Positions 1-6,890 of a DNA stretch of 13,105 nt are shown here, one piece after another. Origin of the DNA: an uncultured Lachnospiraceae bacterium (GTDB lineage: Bacteria; Bacillota; Clostridia; Lachnospirales; Lachnospiraceae); the NCBI GenBank assembly GCA_910588845.1, contig CAJURU010000051.1:1-13105 (forward strand), written 5' to 3'. The first letter of the stretch is position 1; each line of letters begins with the position of its first letter. A program made the translations under genes and the position numbers. The notes under the pieces are model-generated. The model worked only from the letters and a program-made list of their open reading frames with translations. It did no database searches and was not told where the DNA came from.

Positions 1-434
1 TACCCCAGTTCTGATAGCGTGTTGAGGATGGTTGTAAATGTCCGTCCTTCGTCATGGCTAAGCAGGCCGGGAACGTTTTCAAGTATAAAAAACGCAGGCT
101 GTTTGGCTTTAAGGACACGCGCGATGTCAAAAAAGAGTGTGCCTCTCGCATCTTCAAAGCCACGGCGCTTTCCGGCAATGGAGAAACTTTGGCAGGGGAA
201 TCCTGCACAGAGCAGGTCAAAGTCCGGCATTGTCTCGGTGTCAATTTTTCTTGCATCTTCATAATAAACCTCGCTTTCCTTCATGTTATGTATTGCCCGG
301 TAAGCCTTTTCTGCGTGCTTGTCAATCTCACAGTGGCCAATACAGGTAAATCCTCCGGCACGTTCCAGCCCGGCACGGAACCCGCCGATGCCGGCAAACA
401 TGTCGAAAAATCGAATCATATTTTGTCTGGTCAT
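1..434 (-). CDS. C5-cytosine DNA methyltransferase, N-terminal part (runs off the left edge)
   Basis: This gene would transfer a methyl group from S-adenosylmethionine to C5 of cytosine in a specific DNA sequence. The visible 144 residues carry the family motifs in order: the SAM-binding motif I FDMFAGIGGFR at residues 10-20, the catalytic loop GFPCQSFS at 78-85 (nucleophile Cys81), and the ENV motif at 119-121 followed by PGLLSHDEG. The ATG at 434 is preceded by AAAAGGAGA at good spacing, so the N-terminus is intact. The target-recognition domain and the C-terminal motifs lie outside the window, so specificity cannot be read. It lies 66 bases downstream of the replication-relaxation gene in the same direction and probably belongs to the same operon. 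No partner endonuclease is visible, so it may be an orphan, protective methylase of the mobile element. The family call is very secure. Confidence 0.95.
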   Translation of the reverse strand, partial: MTRQNMIRFFDMFAGIGGFRAGLERAGGFTCIGHCEIDKHAEKAYRAIHNMKESEVYYEDARKIDTETMPDFDLLCAGFPCQSFSIAGKRRGFEDARGTLFFDIARVLKAKQPAFFILENVPGLLSHDEGRTFTTILNTLSELG

Positions 435-500
435 GGTATGTCTCCTTTTCTGTTACATTGTGTTGCTCCTGCCGCTTAACTGTGCCAGACGTCCAGACTC

Positions 501-1484
501 TTAGCACAGCATCTCCCTGTCTCCCCCATCCAGGACGAGATGCTCCAGCTCATCGCAGGTAATTACAGCAAATAATTTCGCCTGCTTATCAAAAGCCTCT
601 CTGAGATGCCGGATGAGTTTTTCTTTCCGGGTAATGCTTGGTACAATCCAAACCGTGAGTGGGAACATTTCCGATTCTTCCTGCTCCAAGCCGGAGCGGT
701 AGTAGGCATGGTATTTCTCGCATTTATCAATGATCTTGGCGGGAGATTCCGTGTCAAGGTCAACTTCGATAAAATAGCGGTCTTCATATTCTTCAGTGGC
801 AGTTGCGGCGTAGAGGTCGGGCTTGAGGGAGTAGGACACCCCGGCATTGCTGTATGCTCGCCAGCATTCCGGCTCTAACTGCAAAGCGGTAATCTGAGGC
901 TCATGTTCCCGGCAGATTTCTGTCAGCCGGATGGCAGTTTCTGCAACCGCCAGGGTATGGGCTAAGAAATATGGGGACGGTTCATAATGCCTACGCATGG
1001 GAGATGCCTTGCCGTCATGGAGCCGCAACAGGCGCTCGCCGGCGTGGGTCAGATGCCAGATGAATGAGCCTGATCCGGCTCTTACTCCGCCAATCCTCCG
1101 CGAGAGACTGTTAACCAGCCCATACCCGCTTAGCTTCTTGAGACTGCGGCTGGCTGCCCTAAGCCCGGCAGAGGGATTAGCGGCATCCGTGAATAACAGC
1201 CGCCCGATCTGCCCAGTCATGAGGTAGCGGTACTGTTGCACCGCGGCGAGCAGCTGTCGGTCGCGCTCCCCCAGGCGGCTGTCAGTCTCCGCCAGTTGTC
1301 TTTTGGATACACGCTGGGGCGATTGGCTGTCATTAACAGGGGCGCCGCCTGCAATAGGGGAATCCGTAGCGGGAACGCTGAAGGAATCCCGGACATTAAA
1401 CTGCGCGAAGTCCCTGATCCCCGCGGTTTCCGCTTGTGCTTTGCCGTCCCCGTCCGTCAGTCGGTTCGTCAGCCGGTCCGTCAT
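501..1484 (-). CDS. Replication-relaxation family protein of a conjugative element
   Basis: The 327-aa protein resembles the replication-relaxation (Replic_Relax) family, which sits beside coupling ATPases in Gram-positive integrative elements and is thought to act in DNA processing for replication or transfer. Residues 1-65 are polar and low in complexity. Residues 70-155 look like a winged helix (RDRQLLAAVQQYRYLM, then RSLKKLSGYGLV and a beta wing IWHLTHAGERLL). The C-terminal half has a KPDLY strand followed by YFIEVDLDTES and KIIDKCEKYHAYY, a spacing that recalls PD-(D/E)XK nuclease folds. The ATG at 1484 overlaps the stop of the upstream ATPase gene (ATGA) and has GAAGGAGG eight bases upstream, so translation is probably coupled. 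The family assignment comes from remembered sequence character and context, not from a search. The exact biochemical role is unknown. Confidence 0.78.
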   Translation of the reverse strand: MTDRLTNRLTDGDGKAQAETAGIRDFAQFNVRDSFSVPATDSPIAGGAPVNDSQSPQRVSKRQLAETDSRLGERDRQLLAAVQQYRYLMTGQIGRLLFTDAANPSAGLRAASRSLKKLSGYGLVNSLSRRIGGVRAGSGSFIWHLTHAGERLLRLHDGKASPMRRHYEPSPYFLAHTLAVAETAIRLTEICREHEPQITALQLEPECWRAYSNAGVSYSLKPDLYAATATEEYEDRYFIEVDLDTESPAKIIDKCEKYHAYYRSGLEQEESEMFPLTVWIVPSITRKEKLIRHLREAFDKQAKLFAVITCDELEHLVLDGGDREMLC

Positions 1485-3703
1485 GGTTTTTTCCTCCTTC
1501 CAATGTTAACGTCGCCGGGATTTTCCCCGGTGGTTTGGTTGTTAGCGGTAAATATACTGAGATATTCTTCTTCAGTTTGCTCTGCCGGGATGCCGTAGGC
1601 GGCCTGGCTCTTTGCCTTAAGCTCGGCGGCATCCCGCAGGGCGGGCGGTGGCGGCAGAGTCCTGCCCTGTACCCAGCCAATGTTTCTTCCTCCTGATTGG
1701 AACGAGGCATAAACCTGGTAGCGGGGCAGAGCCATAAAATCCTCTGCGGTAAGTTCCGGCGCCATCGCTGCCATGTCTTTAGCATCCTTGCTGTTAAGAC
1801 CGAACACTATTTTGTTCCTGGCGTTGGCGTCTACCCCGGAGCGGATCTCTAACGGCAGCTGATCCCTATATTGGTGCGCCAGCGTCAGTCCGACACCCAA
1901 GCCTCTCGCCTGCGCTAAAGCGTCCGATAAATCAGTCGGCAACGACAAATAATCTTGCAGCTCGTCGATGTAGATTTCTACAATGTGCCGCTTCTCCGCC
2001 GGGATACCCGCCCGTGACAGGGCAAGCGTCCAGGTTAAGCCGACAATTAGTGAGCCTAAGAGCCTGGCACTTTCTCCTCCGGTTAAACCACGGTTCAGCG
2101 GAATTAGTACAATCTTTCGTTTATTGAACAAATCTGTGAGGGAAAACTTTGGCTTTGCCTGCCCCAGGGTGTTCCTTAGCCCCGGTCGTAAAGTTAGCTG
2201 TCTAAGCTTGTTGAGAACAGGGCTTATCTGCTGCCTTTTTTCGGTATCCCTCAGAGCCTCAAACTGTTCCCAAAACGGGCGCAACGCTACGCGGTCTTTA
2301 ACCTTGTTGGTAATTTTCTGCCTAAAGCGCTCGTCAGTCAGAAGCGGCAATAGCCACAATAGTGTAGAATTTTCTGTCTCAACGAGGGTCAGAAGGGCTG
2401 CTGTTAGTACATCTTGCGTGTAAATTCCCCAACAGTCACTAAAGATTTCTTTAAGCACGGAGAGAGTTGCATCCGCAATCAGCGAAGGGTTGCCATAATC
2501 CTTAAACGCCAGCGGGTTAAACCCACATGGGCAGGAATCGGATGGATCGATAATAACCACATCGCCCACGCGTTCTTCTGGAATCCGTTCCAAGATAGAT
2601 ATAATCAAATCTGCCTTTGGATCAAGTACCAAGACGCTTCTTCCAGCCGTAATATCCGCCAGAATTAGGTGTAACATTGCAGTTGATTTTCCGCTTCCAG
2701 TAGGCCCCAGGCACACCGTATGCTCTAAACTGTCGTGCGGAGAAATACTCAGCCGCTTCGGGTTCATTGCGTCCATGCTGACGGCGAAGCTACGGTTATT
2801 CTGCTGATTAGTCGGATTGCGATACCAGTTAGGTGACAGTATGACCTTTGGATGTAGCCCCGGAGTTCCGGGTAATTCTTCCTCCCCGGCTGGGAGCAGG
2901 AGGAAGCTAGAGAGCTCCTTGACCGATAACTTCAGGGGGAAACGGAGCGGCACATGGACGGTGTTAAGGTCAGAGGGTTTGATGGTTTCCTCACGGATGC
3001 GCACCCCTGCTGACTCCAATACCTTGAATGCACTGATGATGCTTTGCAGACGAGTGTTGGTATTTTCTCCAGTGATACCAATGCGGATGACAGCCTGGAA
3101 CGTGTGCTGCTCGGCTTTTTCCCGCACGCTTTTACGGCTCTCGGCGGAAGCTTTTTGTACGTCTCCGAGGAGTATCTGCAGCCATGTTGCATTTGGGTCA
3201 GCGAGGTTAGTTGGCACTGGGGAGGGGGCATAGGCCCGCCCCAGTACAATTTGCATTACCATTTCTGTGCCACTTTTATCCTCGGTGAGTGCTGCCAACC
3301 CTGCCCGGATGACTGCCTCCGTAATGTCAGTCTTAAGCGAGAGCGTCGGGTTGCTAATCTTCAGTTGTCGGGCAGTAGTAACAGCTGCACGTTTTTCTGT
3401 GCCAACTTCGTGGAACTGGATATCACCATGTGCCCTGATGGCCTCCTCAATATTTCTGATGTACCTTGTGGCGGCTCCAATGAGATAGCTCACTTTGCCG
3501 TTTTGGCTGCGTACCTCCCAGATGACGGCTCCCCGCGGTGGTGATAATGCCGCCAAATGCGAGAGAACTTCCCACACGGTTTCTGTTTTATATGGCCGCG
3601 CCCATACTATTTCCTTAAAGACAAGGTTTTCTATTTGATGCTTCAAAAATACCCACTCCTTCCTATATTTCTTGTGCTTTTTACCATTTTCCCAAGTCAT
3701 CAT
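1481..3703 (-). CDS. TraD/TraG-like type IV coupling ATPase (conjugative DNA transfer)
   Basis: This 740-aa protein is a predicted membrane-associated or cytoplasmic DNA-pumping ATPase of the VirD4/TraD/TraG (HerA-FtsK) superfamily, which links relaxosome-bound DNA to the mating channel. Residues 1-310 form an alpha/beta N-terminal region without an obvious transmembrane helix. The motor follows, with Walker A GPTGSGKS at 333-340, VLVLDPKADLI at 357-367, Walker B HIVEIYIDELQDY at 573-585, and the sensor-like segment ARGLGVGLTLAHQ at 599-611. A TraG-D C-terminal pattern (NKIVFGLNSKDAKDM...ALPRYQVYASF) covers about 630-670. Two ATG codons open the frame; the first has TTTGGAGG seven bases upstream. 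It overlaps the 66-aa membrane gene by 23 bases upstream and the replication-relaxation gene by 4 bases downstream. The small upstream membrane protein could supply the missing membrane anchor, but that is inference. Confidence 0.9.
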   Translation of the reverse strand: MMTWENGKKHKKYRKEWVFLKHQIENLVFKEIVWARPYKTETVWEVLSHLAALSPPRGAVIWEVRSQNGKVSYLIGAATRYIRNIEEAIRAHGDIQFHEVGTEKRAAVTTARQLKISNPTLSLKTDITEAVIRAGLAALTEDKSGTEMVMQIVLGRAYAPSPVPTNLADPNATWLQILLGDVQKASAESRKSVREKAEQHTFQAVIRIGITGENTNTRLQSIISAFKVLESAGVRIREETIKPSDLNTVHVPLRFPLKLSVKELSSFLLLPAGEEELPGTPGLHPKVILSPNWYRNPTNQQNNRSFAVSMDAMNPKRLSISPHDSLEHTVCLGPTGSGKSTAMLHLILADITAGRSVLVLDPKADLIISILERIPEERVGDVVIIDPSDSCPCGFNPLAFKDYGNPSLIADATLSVLKEIFSDCWGIYTQDVLTAALLTLVETENSTLLWLLPLLTDERFRQKITNKVKDRVALRPFWEQFEALRDTEKRQQISPVLNKLRQLTLRPGLRNTLGQAKPKFSLTDLFNKRKIVLIPLNRGLTGGESARLLGSLIVGLTWTLALSRAGIPAEKRHIVEIYIDELQDYLSLPTDLSDALAQARGLGVGLTLAHQYRDQLPLEIRSGVDANARNKIVFGLNSKDAKDMAAMAPELTAEDFMALPRYQVYASFQSGGRNIGWVQGRTLPPPPALRDAAELKAKSQAAYGIPAEQTEEEYLSIFTANNQTTGENPGDVNIGRRKKP

Positions 3704-3881
3704 GTTTATGCCTCCAAATGCGGAAACATATTATGGCTACGGTAAAGATTATGGCGATAGCAAGCAGTATCGGCCAAACTTCCAAAATCCAGTATGCGGC
3801 GGTATTGATGAGAAAGGCGCTGAGCGCCAGCATGAATGCAAACTCCAGTATCCGGGTAATTAGTTTTTTGGGTGGTTCCAA
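3681..3881 (-). CDS. Small two-helix membrane protein upstream of the coupling ATPase, TTG start
   Basis: This 66-aa protein has a short basic N-terminus (EPPKKLITR), two hydrophobic stretches at about residues 11-30 and 33-53 (for example LEFAFMLALSAFLINTA, then WPILLAIAIIFTVAIICF), and a basic tail RIWRHKHDD. It should be a two-pass inner membrane protein. The in-frame codon just upstream is TGA, so the only possible start here is TTG at 3881, which has GAGGAGGG eight bases before it. A competing ATG at 3888 is in another frame and too close to that ribosome binding site. The gene begins four bases after the stop of the adenine methyltransferase and overlaps the ATPase start by 23 bases, so all three are probably co-translated. 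It may be a membrane partner for the TraD-like ATPase; no family was recognised. Confidence 0.75.
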   Translation of the reverse strand: MEPPKKLITRILEFAFMLALSAFLINTAAYWILEVWPILLAIAIIFTVAIICFRIWRHKHDDLGKW

Positions 3882-3884
3882 TCA

Positions 3885-4505
3885 TCATCCCTCCTCTCTG
3901 AGTGCTTTAGCGCTGTACTTTGGCACAGGATAGTTTTCTCCTGGCATGATGATGTCTGACCCTCCTGGCGCTTCATAACCCCAACAGTCGAAGTCCGGTT
4001 CTCTGTGGCGGGCGAAAAGCTCGAGATAAGGTCCGTATGACATCCGCCTAATAACTGCGTATTGCTCTTCGGGTTTCTGGCTATGCCGTTGCTGTGGGCA
4101 GAAGATCCAGTTGGGCTGACCGTGAAATTTAACCGGCGCCTTGCCACGTGTGGCAAAGAGGCATGTTTCTGACGCATTTCTAAAATAATTACCCAAAAGG
4201 AGGCGGGGTTTGATCCAGTAGATCGGGCTGCGGTATGTAAAGCCCCAAGCCTTAATCACATCTAAACCCTCTTGTAACAGGGCGTTAGGAATCCACAAAT
4301 AAAGGTGGCTGTTTTCTTCCGCTAAATCCTGTACTGGCATCGCTTTGATGCGCTCCAGAGACATCAGTTCATAATGGCTTTCCGCACTGCGATGACTATT
4401 TTTCCCACGCTGCGAGGAGACTCCCCATGGGGGGTCAGCGAGGATTGTGTGATATTTCTTGGTTTTGTTGATTTTACTTTCTGTCTGATTGATTTTTCCT
4501 TCCAT
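3885..4505 (-). CDS. MT-A70 family N6-adenine DNA methyltransferase
   Basis: The 206-aa protein belongs to the MT-A70 group of SAM-dependent adenine methyltransferases. The catalytic motif DPPW lies at residues 24-27 within YHTILADPPWGVSS. It is followed by the family-typical HLYLWIPNALLQEGLDVIKAWGF and SPIYWIKP segments, and by the C-terminal GPYLELFARHREPDFDCWGYE segment that closes the SAM pocket. Length and domain order are normal for the phage and plasmid members, which have no separate target-recognition domain. The ATG at 4505 is preceded by AAAGGAC at good spacing. It is the first gene after the promoter at 4655-4684 and heads the conjugation genes. Methylation in the recipient or protection from host restriction is a plausible role; target sequence unknown. 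Confidence 0.93.
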   Translation of the reverse strand: MEGKINQTESKINKTKKYHTILADPPWGVSSQRGKNSHRSAESHYELMSLERIKAMPVQDLAEENSHLYLWIPNALLQEGLDVIKAWGFTYRSPIYWIKPRLLLGNYFRNASETCLFATRGKAPVKFHGQPNWIFCPQQRHSQKPEEQYAVIRRMSYGPYLELFARHREPDFDCWGYEAPGGSDIIMPGENYPVPKYSAKALREEG

Positions 4506-4654
4506 ATAATCGTCCTTTCTTTGCTTGGCGCGGTTTTGACGGTATTTAAGCCCAAAACCACGCCGATTAAAAAGTTAAGCACAATGAGTTTTCGGAGCGA
4601 TTCGACACCCATTAACAGGGGTCAAATGTCAATTAGGGCGCAATAAGGAACGAT

Positions 4655-4684
4655 ATTGTAATATTGTCAAGAATATGTTGACAA
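4655..4684 (-). promoter_or_regulatory. Predicted sigma-A promoter for the methyltransferase-conjugation operon
   Basis: Reading the minus strand, TTGTCA (4684-4679) and TACAAT (4660-4655) are separated by 18 bases. A transcript would start near 4648, leaving a leader of about 140 bases before the methyltransferase ATG. The -35 lies inside a perfect palindrome listed separately, so the promoter may be repressed from there. No clear terminator separates it from the upstream 77-aa gene, so read-through is possible. Confidence 0.5.
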
Positions 4685-4685
4685 T
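4663..4685. promoter_or_regulatory. Perfect inverted repeat, candidate operator over the -35 box
   Basis: ATTGTCAA, seven bases (GAATATG), then TTGACAAT: both 8-base arms match perfectly. The element covers the predicted -35 of the methyltransferase operon and part of the spacer. Its arm length and dyad symmetry fit a dimeric helix-turn-helix repressor site. It lacks a GC-rich stem and T-tract, so a terminator is unlikely. Confidence 0.5.
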
Positions 4686-4754
4686 GCCTTGTTTTGCGCT
4701 TAATTGCTGTACCCTCTGAAACGACAGGGCAGTCCTTTGCACCGTGTTTTCTGT

Positions 4755-4988
4755 CTAAATGTCAGTTTTCTTGCGGAAACGCTCTTTAGCGTCTTCTGCA
4801 CAAGCTTTTTGGATCATTTTCCTGTACGATTCCATGACATCATACCCGTCCATAAAGCTGTCCTGTAAATACTTCCATATCATTCTGCGCATGGCGATTT
4901 TTCTGTAACAGTGCTTATAAAGCAGATGGATCAGCCAGCCAACGATAGTAACTATAGATATTGCTTGTGCGATTAGTTCTGTAGTCAT
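4755..4988 (-). CDS. Hypothetical small single-pass membrane protein
   Basis: The 77-aa product has one N-terminal hydrophobic segment (about residues 4-24, LIAQAISIVTIVGWLIHLLY) followed by a basic, helical cytoplasmic part rich in Lys, Arg and Met, ending FRKKTDI. No family was recognised. The ATG at 4988 lies nine bases beyond the stop of the 104-aa gene. The GGAAAGGTGG at the end of that gene can serve as a somewhat distant ribosome binding site, which suggests translational coupling. The two genes form a small operon upstream of the methyltransferase-conjugation genes. It may be an accessory factor of the mobile element; function unknown. Confidence 0.65.
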   Translation of the reverse strand: MTTELIAQAISIVTIVGWLIHLLYKHCYRKIAMRRMIWKYLQDSFMDGYDVMESYRKMIQKACAEDAKERFRKKTDI

Positions 4989-4997
4989 GGCAGATCA

Positions 4998-5312
4998 TCA
5001 CCACCTTTCCAGTCGCTTCAGCGAGCCCTTTAGATATGTAGCCATAATAGCCCGGCAGCAGCCACCTACATCTGGGTTTATACTGGCGAGCTGCTCGGCC
5101 ATCATGCCCAAGCTGCCAATGTTTTGCATTGACCCTCTGGCAAGCTGAGCGGCGAGCTTGTCCTGCGCGAAATCGAGCGTTGCCTGATCCAGCATCATAT
5201 TAGCGGTGTGTTTTGCCATCCAGCTCAGATTGCGTGGCATGGGGGTGTAGTTAGTGGCGGTTTCTATGACTGTGTCGTCATAGCCGTCCGGGTAAATGTT
5301 TTGTTGGTTCAT
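4998..5312 (-). CDS. Hypothetical protein at the head of the mobile-element gene run
   Basis: The 104-aa product is soluble-looking, with no signal peptide or membrane segment. Its first 30 residues are polar (NQQNIYPDGYDDTVIETATNYTPMPR) and the rest is predicted helical (AKHTANMMLDQATLDFAQDKLAAQLA; LGMMAEQLASI) with a CC pair near residue 84. The ATG at 5312 is preceded by an excellent TAGGAGGA. No family was recognised. Gene order suggests an accessory role in the conjugative element, co-expressed with the 77-aa membrane protein downstream. Confidence 0.75.
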   Translation of the reverse strand: MNQQNIYPDGYDDTVIETATNYTPMPRNLSWMAKHTANMMLDQATLDFAQDKLAAQLARGSMQNIGSLGMMAEQLASINPDVGGCCRAIMATYLKGSLKRLERW

Positions 5313-5475
5313 AAGAATGTCCTCCTATCATTGATTTTTGATAGTAAATATCCATATTGAAAGGCTGAATTATAAGTTGCCCTTGATGCGGATTTTTCTA
5401 TCTAATATACATAGGACGCTTTAGGAAGATTTGAGTAAGTATTTTATAAAAATTCAGAAGAATTTTTTTGAACAC
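5313..5475. other. Intergenic upstream region of the 104-aa gene
   Basis: This stretch holds no credible gene. On the minus strand a TATAAT hexamer (5374-5369) lies about 57 bases before the 104-aa ATG and could be its -10, but the matching -35 position is only AAAAAT, so the promoter is weakly supported. Base composition becomes clearly more AT-rich from here rightward, marking the boundary between the conjugation block and the cargo block. Confidence 0.4.
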
Positions 5476-5505
5476 CAAAAAAGACGCCTTAAAAAGCGCC
5501 TTTTT
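5476..5505 (-). terminator. Rho-independent terminator of the 420-aa surface protein gene
   Basis: Reading the minus strand, AAAAAGGCGC pairs with GCGTCTTTTTT across an 8-base loop, giving a 10-bp stem with one G-U pair and a T run at the 3' side. It begins 22 bases after the stop codon of the 420-aa gene. The G-U pair becomes an A-C mismatch in plus-strand RNA, so it should work better in the minus direction. Confidence 0.8.
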
Positions 5506-5526
5506 AGAAGAGTAGTTTTTGCGGTA

Positions 5527-6789
5527 TTATATTTGTTTAAGTTTTCTCGGACACCTTAAAATTTTAAGCAGTAGTATGACAATGATAATCAGACAAATAG
5601 CGTTCAAAACAGTATAAACAGCAATTATAGTGTTGCATCTTCTGTTATCTTGGATAATAATTTTAACAGAATCTTCTATGGTAGTATCATTCACGCCAAC
5701 CCATACGAAATTTTCTATTGTATCAATGCTTTCTTCTAAATTATTATCAACTACTTCAGCAGTAAAGCGAATGAACGCGTTACCACCATTCTTACCATCA
5801 GGGCTACCAAGGTAGCTACCGATGTTTACACCACGGGTTACAATGTCACCATCCGGGGTCAAAGTTGCCCAGTTTGGATAGTTCATGTTGTAAAGCTTGG
5901 TCGTACCAGGAACATACTTCAAGTTGCCTGGTAGGATATCGCGAATCATCACGTTATCCTGAGTTTCAGTACCAGTGTTGTTGTACTCAATCTGGAACTC
6001 AACCTGTTCACCGATCTCGGCATCAACAACTTCGCTCCATTCCTTAGTACCAACAAGACGGCTCATTGTTTTAACTGTAAAATCATAGTCATAAACAACT
6101 TTTACTTGGATAGTTATATAACTCTTATATGCATCGCCGCCCGGAATTTGACCATCCAATGCATCGTAGCCAATCAAAGCCCCTCCCTCGGATGCTTTCG
6201 TCGCAATCTCATCACCCAAAGTTATCCCTTCCTGGCCGATTCCACCATTGTACAGCAATGCAGAGCCATAAACATACTCCAAGTGGAAATTTTTATTGCT
6301 GTTAAAATTTATGTAGTCCCAGTATTCGCCTGGGCTGGCATTTGAGGATTCAATAAAGCCGTTTACCTGTACCTGTTTGCTGGAAGTTGATGGGATACTG
6401 AAAGCGACCTTCACATCTTCAGCGGCCGCATCAAAACCGTTCGGGTTATTATTGTTCACATAAAGGCGGATAACGTAAGTCTCGCCATCCTCGGCCTCAA
6501 TATTACCACCTTGCCATGTACTTTGTGGATTTTTTGCAAAGCCATTACTGTCGGCTTCCATAGCTGAAACGAAATCTTTTTCATTGCCGATTTCAGCGTC
6601 GCTGATTGAATTAAAGAAAGGTGTATTACCAAAATCATCGGCGTGTTCACTGATGTATTGTGTCGAATAGCTTGGTCGACCTCCACTGTCGTCGCCCCAA
6701 GCAAAAGCAGTTGTAGGACATACTGCCATGCTCACCAGGACGGTTAAGAATATTACAATTATAAAATTTGTTTTATTATTTTCTTTCAT
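5527..6789 (-). CDS. Signal-peptide, membrane-anchored beta-domain protein with DUF11-like repeat
   Basis: The 420-aa protein has a signal peptide (residues 1-30, cleavage after TAFA). Next is a beta-rich domain at about 45-235 (PFFNSISD, GETYVIRLYVNNN, FSIPSTSSK, FHLEYVYGSALLYNGG, GYDALDGQIPGG, ITIQVKVVYD). A DUF11-like Ig-type domain follows at about 236-375 (GEQVEFQIEYNNTGTETQDNVMIRDILP). The C-terminal helix at about 388-410 is followed by the basic tail CPRKLKQI. It should be anchored in the cytoplasmic membrane with both domains outside; no LPXTG sorting motif is seen. The ATG at 6789 follows GAGGGAGAA. The first domain resembles a family of uncharacterised extracellular proteins known from Actinobacteria, candidate-phyla bacteria and some Bacillota, and is homologous to the C-terminal part of the cytosolic 212-aa protein in this window. 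Adhesion or surface sensing are guesses. Confidence 0.85.
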   Translation of the reverse strand: MKENNKTNFIIVIFLTVLVSMAVCPTTAFAWGDDSGGRPSYSTQYISEHADDFGNTPFFNSISDAEIGNEKDFVSAMEADSNGFAKNPQSTWQGGNIEAEDGETYVIRLYVNNNNPNGFDAAAEDVKVAFSIPSTSSKQVQVNGFIESSNASPGEYWDYINFNSNKNFHLEYVYGSALLYNGGIGQEGITLGDEIATKASEGGALIGYDALDGQIPGGDAYKSYITIQVKVVYDYDFTVKTMSRLVGTKEWSEVVDAEIGEQVEFQIEYNNTGTETQDNVMIRDILPGNLKYVPGTTKLYNMNYPNWATLTPDGDIVTRGVNIGSYLGSPDGKNGGNAFIRFTAEVVDNNLEESIDTIENFVWVGVNDTTIEDSVKIIIQDNRRCNTIIAVYTVLNAICLIIIVILLLKILRCPRKLKQI

Positions 6790-6831
6790 TGATTCTCCCT
6801 CAAGCCCGTAATATCAACTTTCTTTCTGGAA

Positions 6832-6861
6832 TCTATATCTTCTATATTAAAATCATGTAAA
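6832..6861 (-). promoter_or_regulatory. Candidate promoter for the 420-aa surface protein gene
   Basis: On the minus strand TTTACA (6861-6856) and TATAGA (6837-6832) are 18 bases apart in the 101-base gap between the 325-aa and 420-aa genes. An 8-base inverted repeat, TCAACTTT at 6814-6821 and AAAGTTGA at 6863-6870, brackets it. No terminator was found after the 325-aa gene, so read-through is also possible. Confidence 0.4.
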
Positions 6862-6890
6862 TAAAGTTGAGCTATGTATTTTTACTGTTT

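Noticed and set aside
54..479. Plus-strand open frame of 141 codons at the left end
   Set aside because: It lies opposite the C5-methyltransferase, which has all family motifs; no ribosome binding site and no recognisable protein.
3706..3888. 60-codon minus-strand frame starting ATG-ATG beside the 66-aa gene
   Set aside because: The GGAGGG is only one base from this ATG, the product lacks the membrane-helix pattern, and the TTG frame explains the site better.
4364..4612. 82-codon minus-strand frame with a hydrophobic start ahead of the adenine methyltransferase
   Set aside because: No ribosome binding site before the ATG, and more than half overlaps the methyltransferase in another frame.
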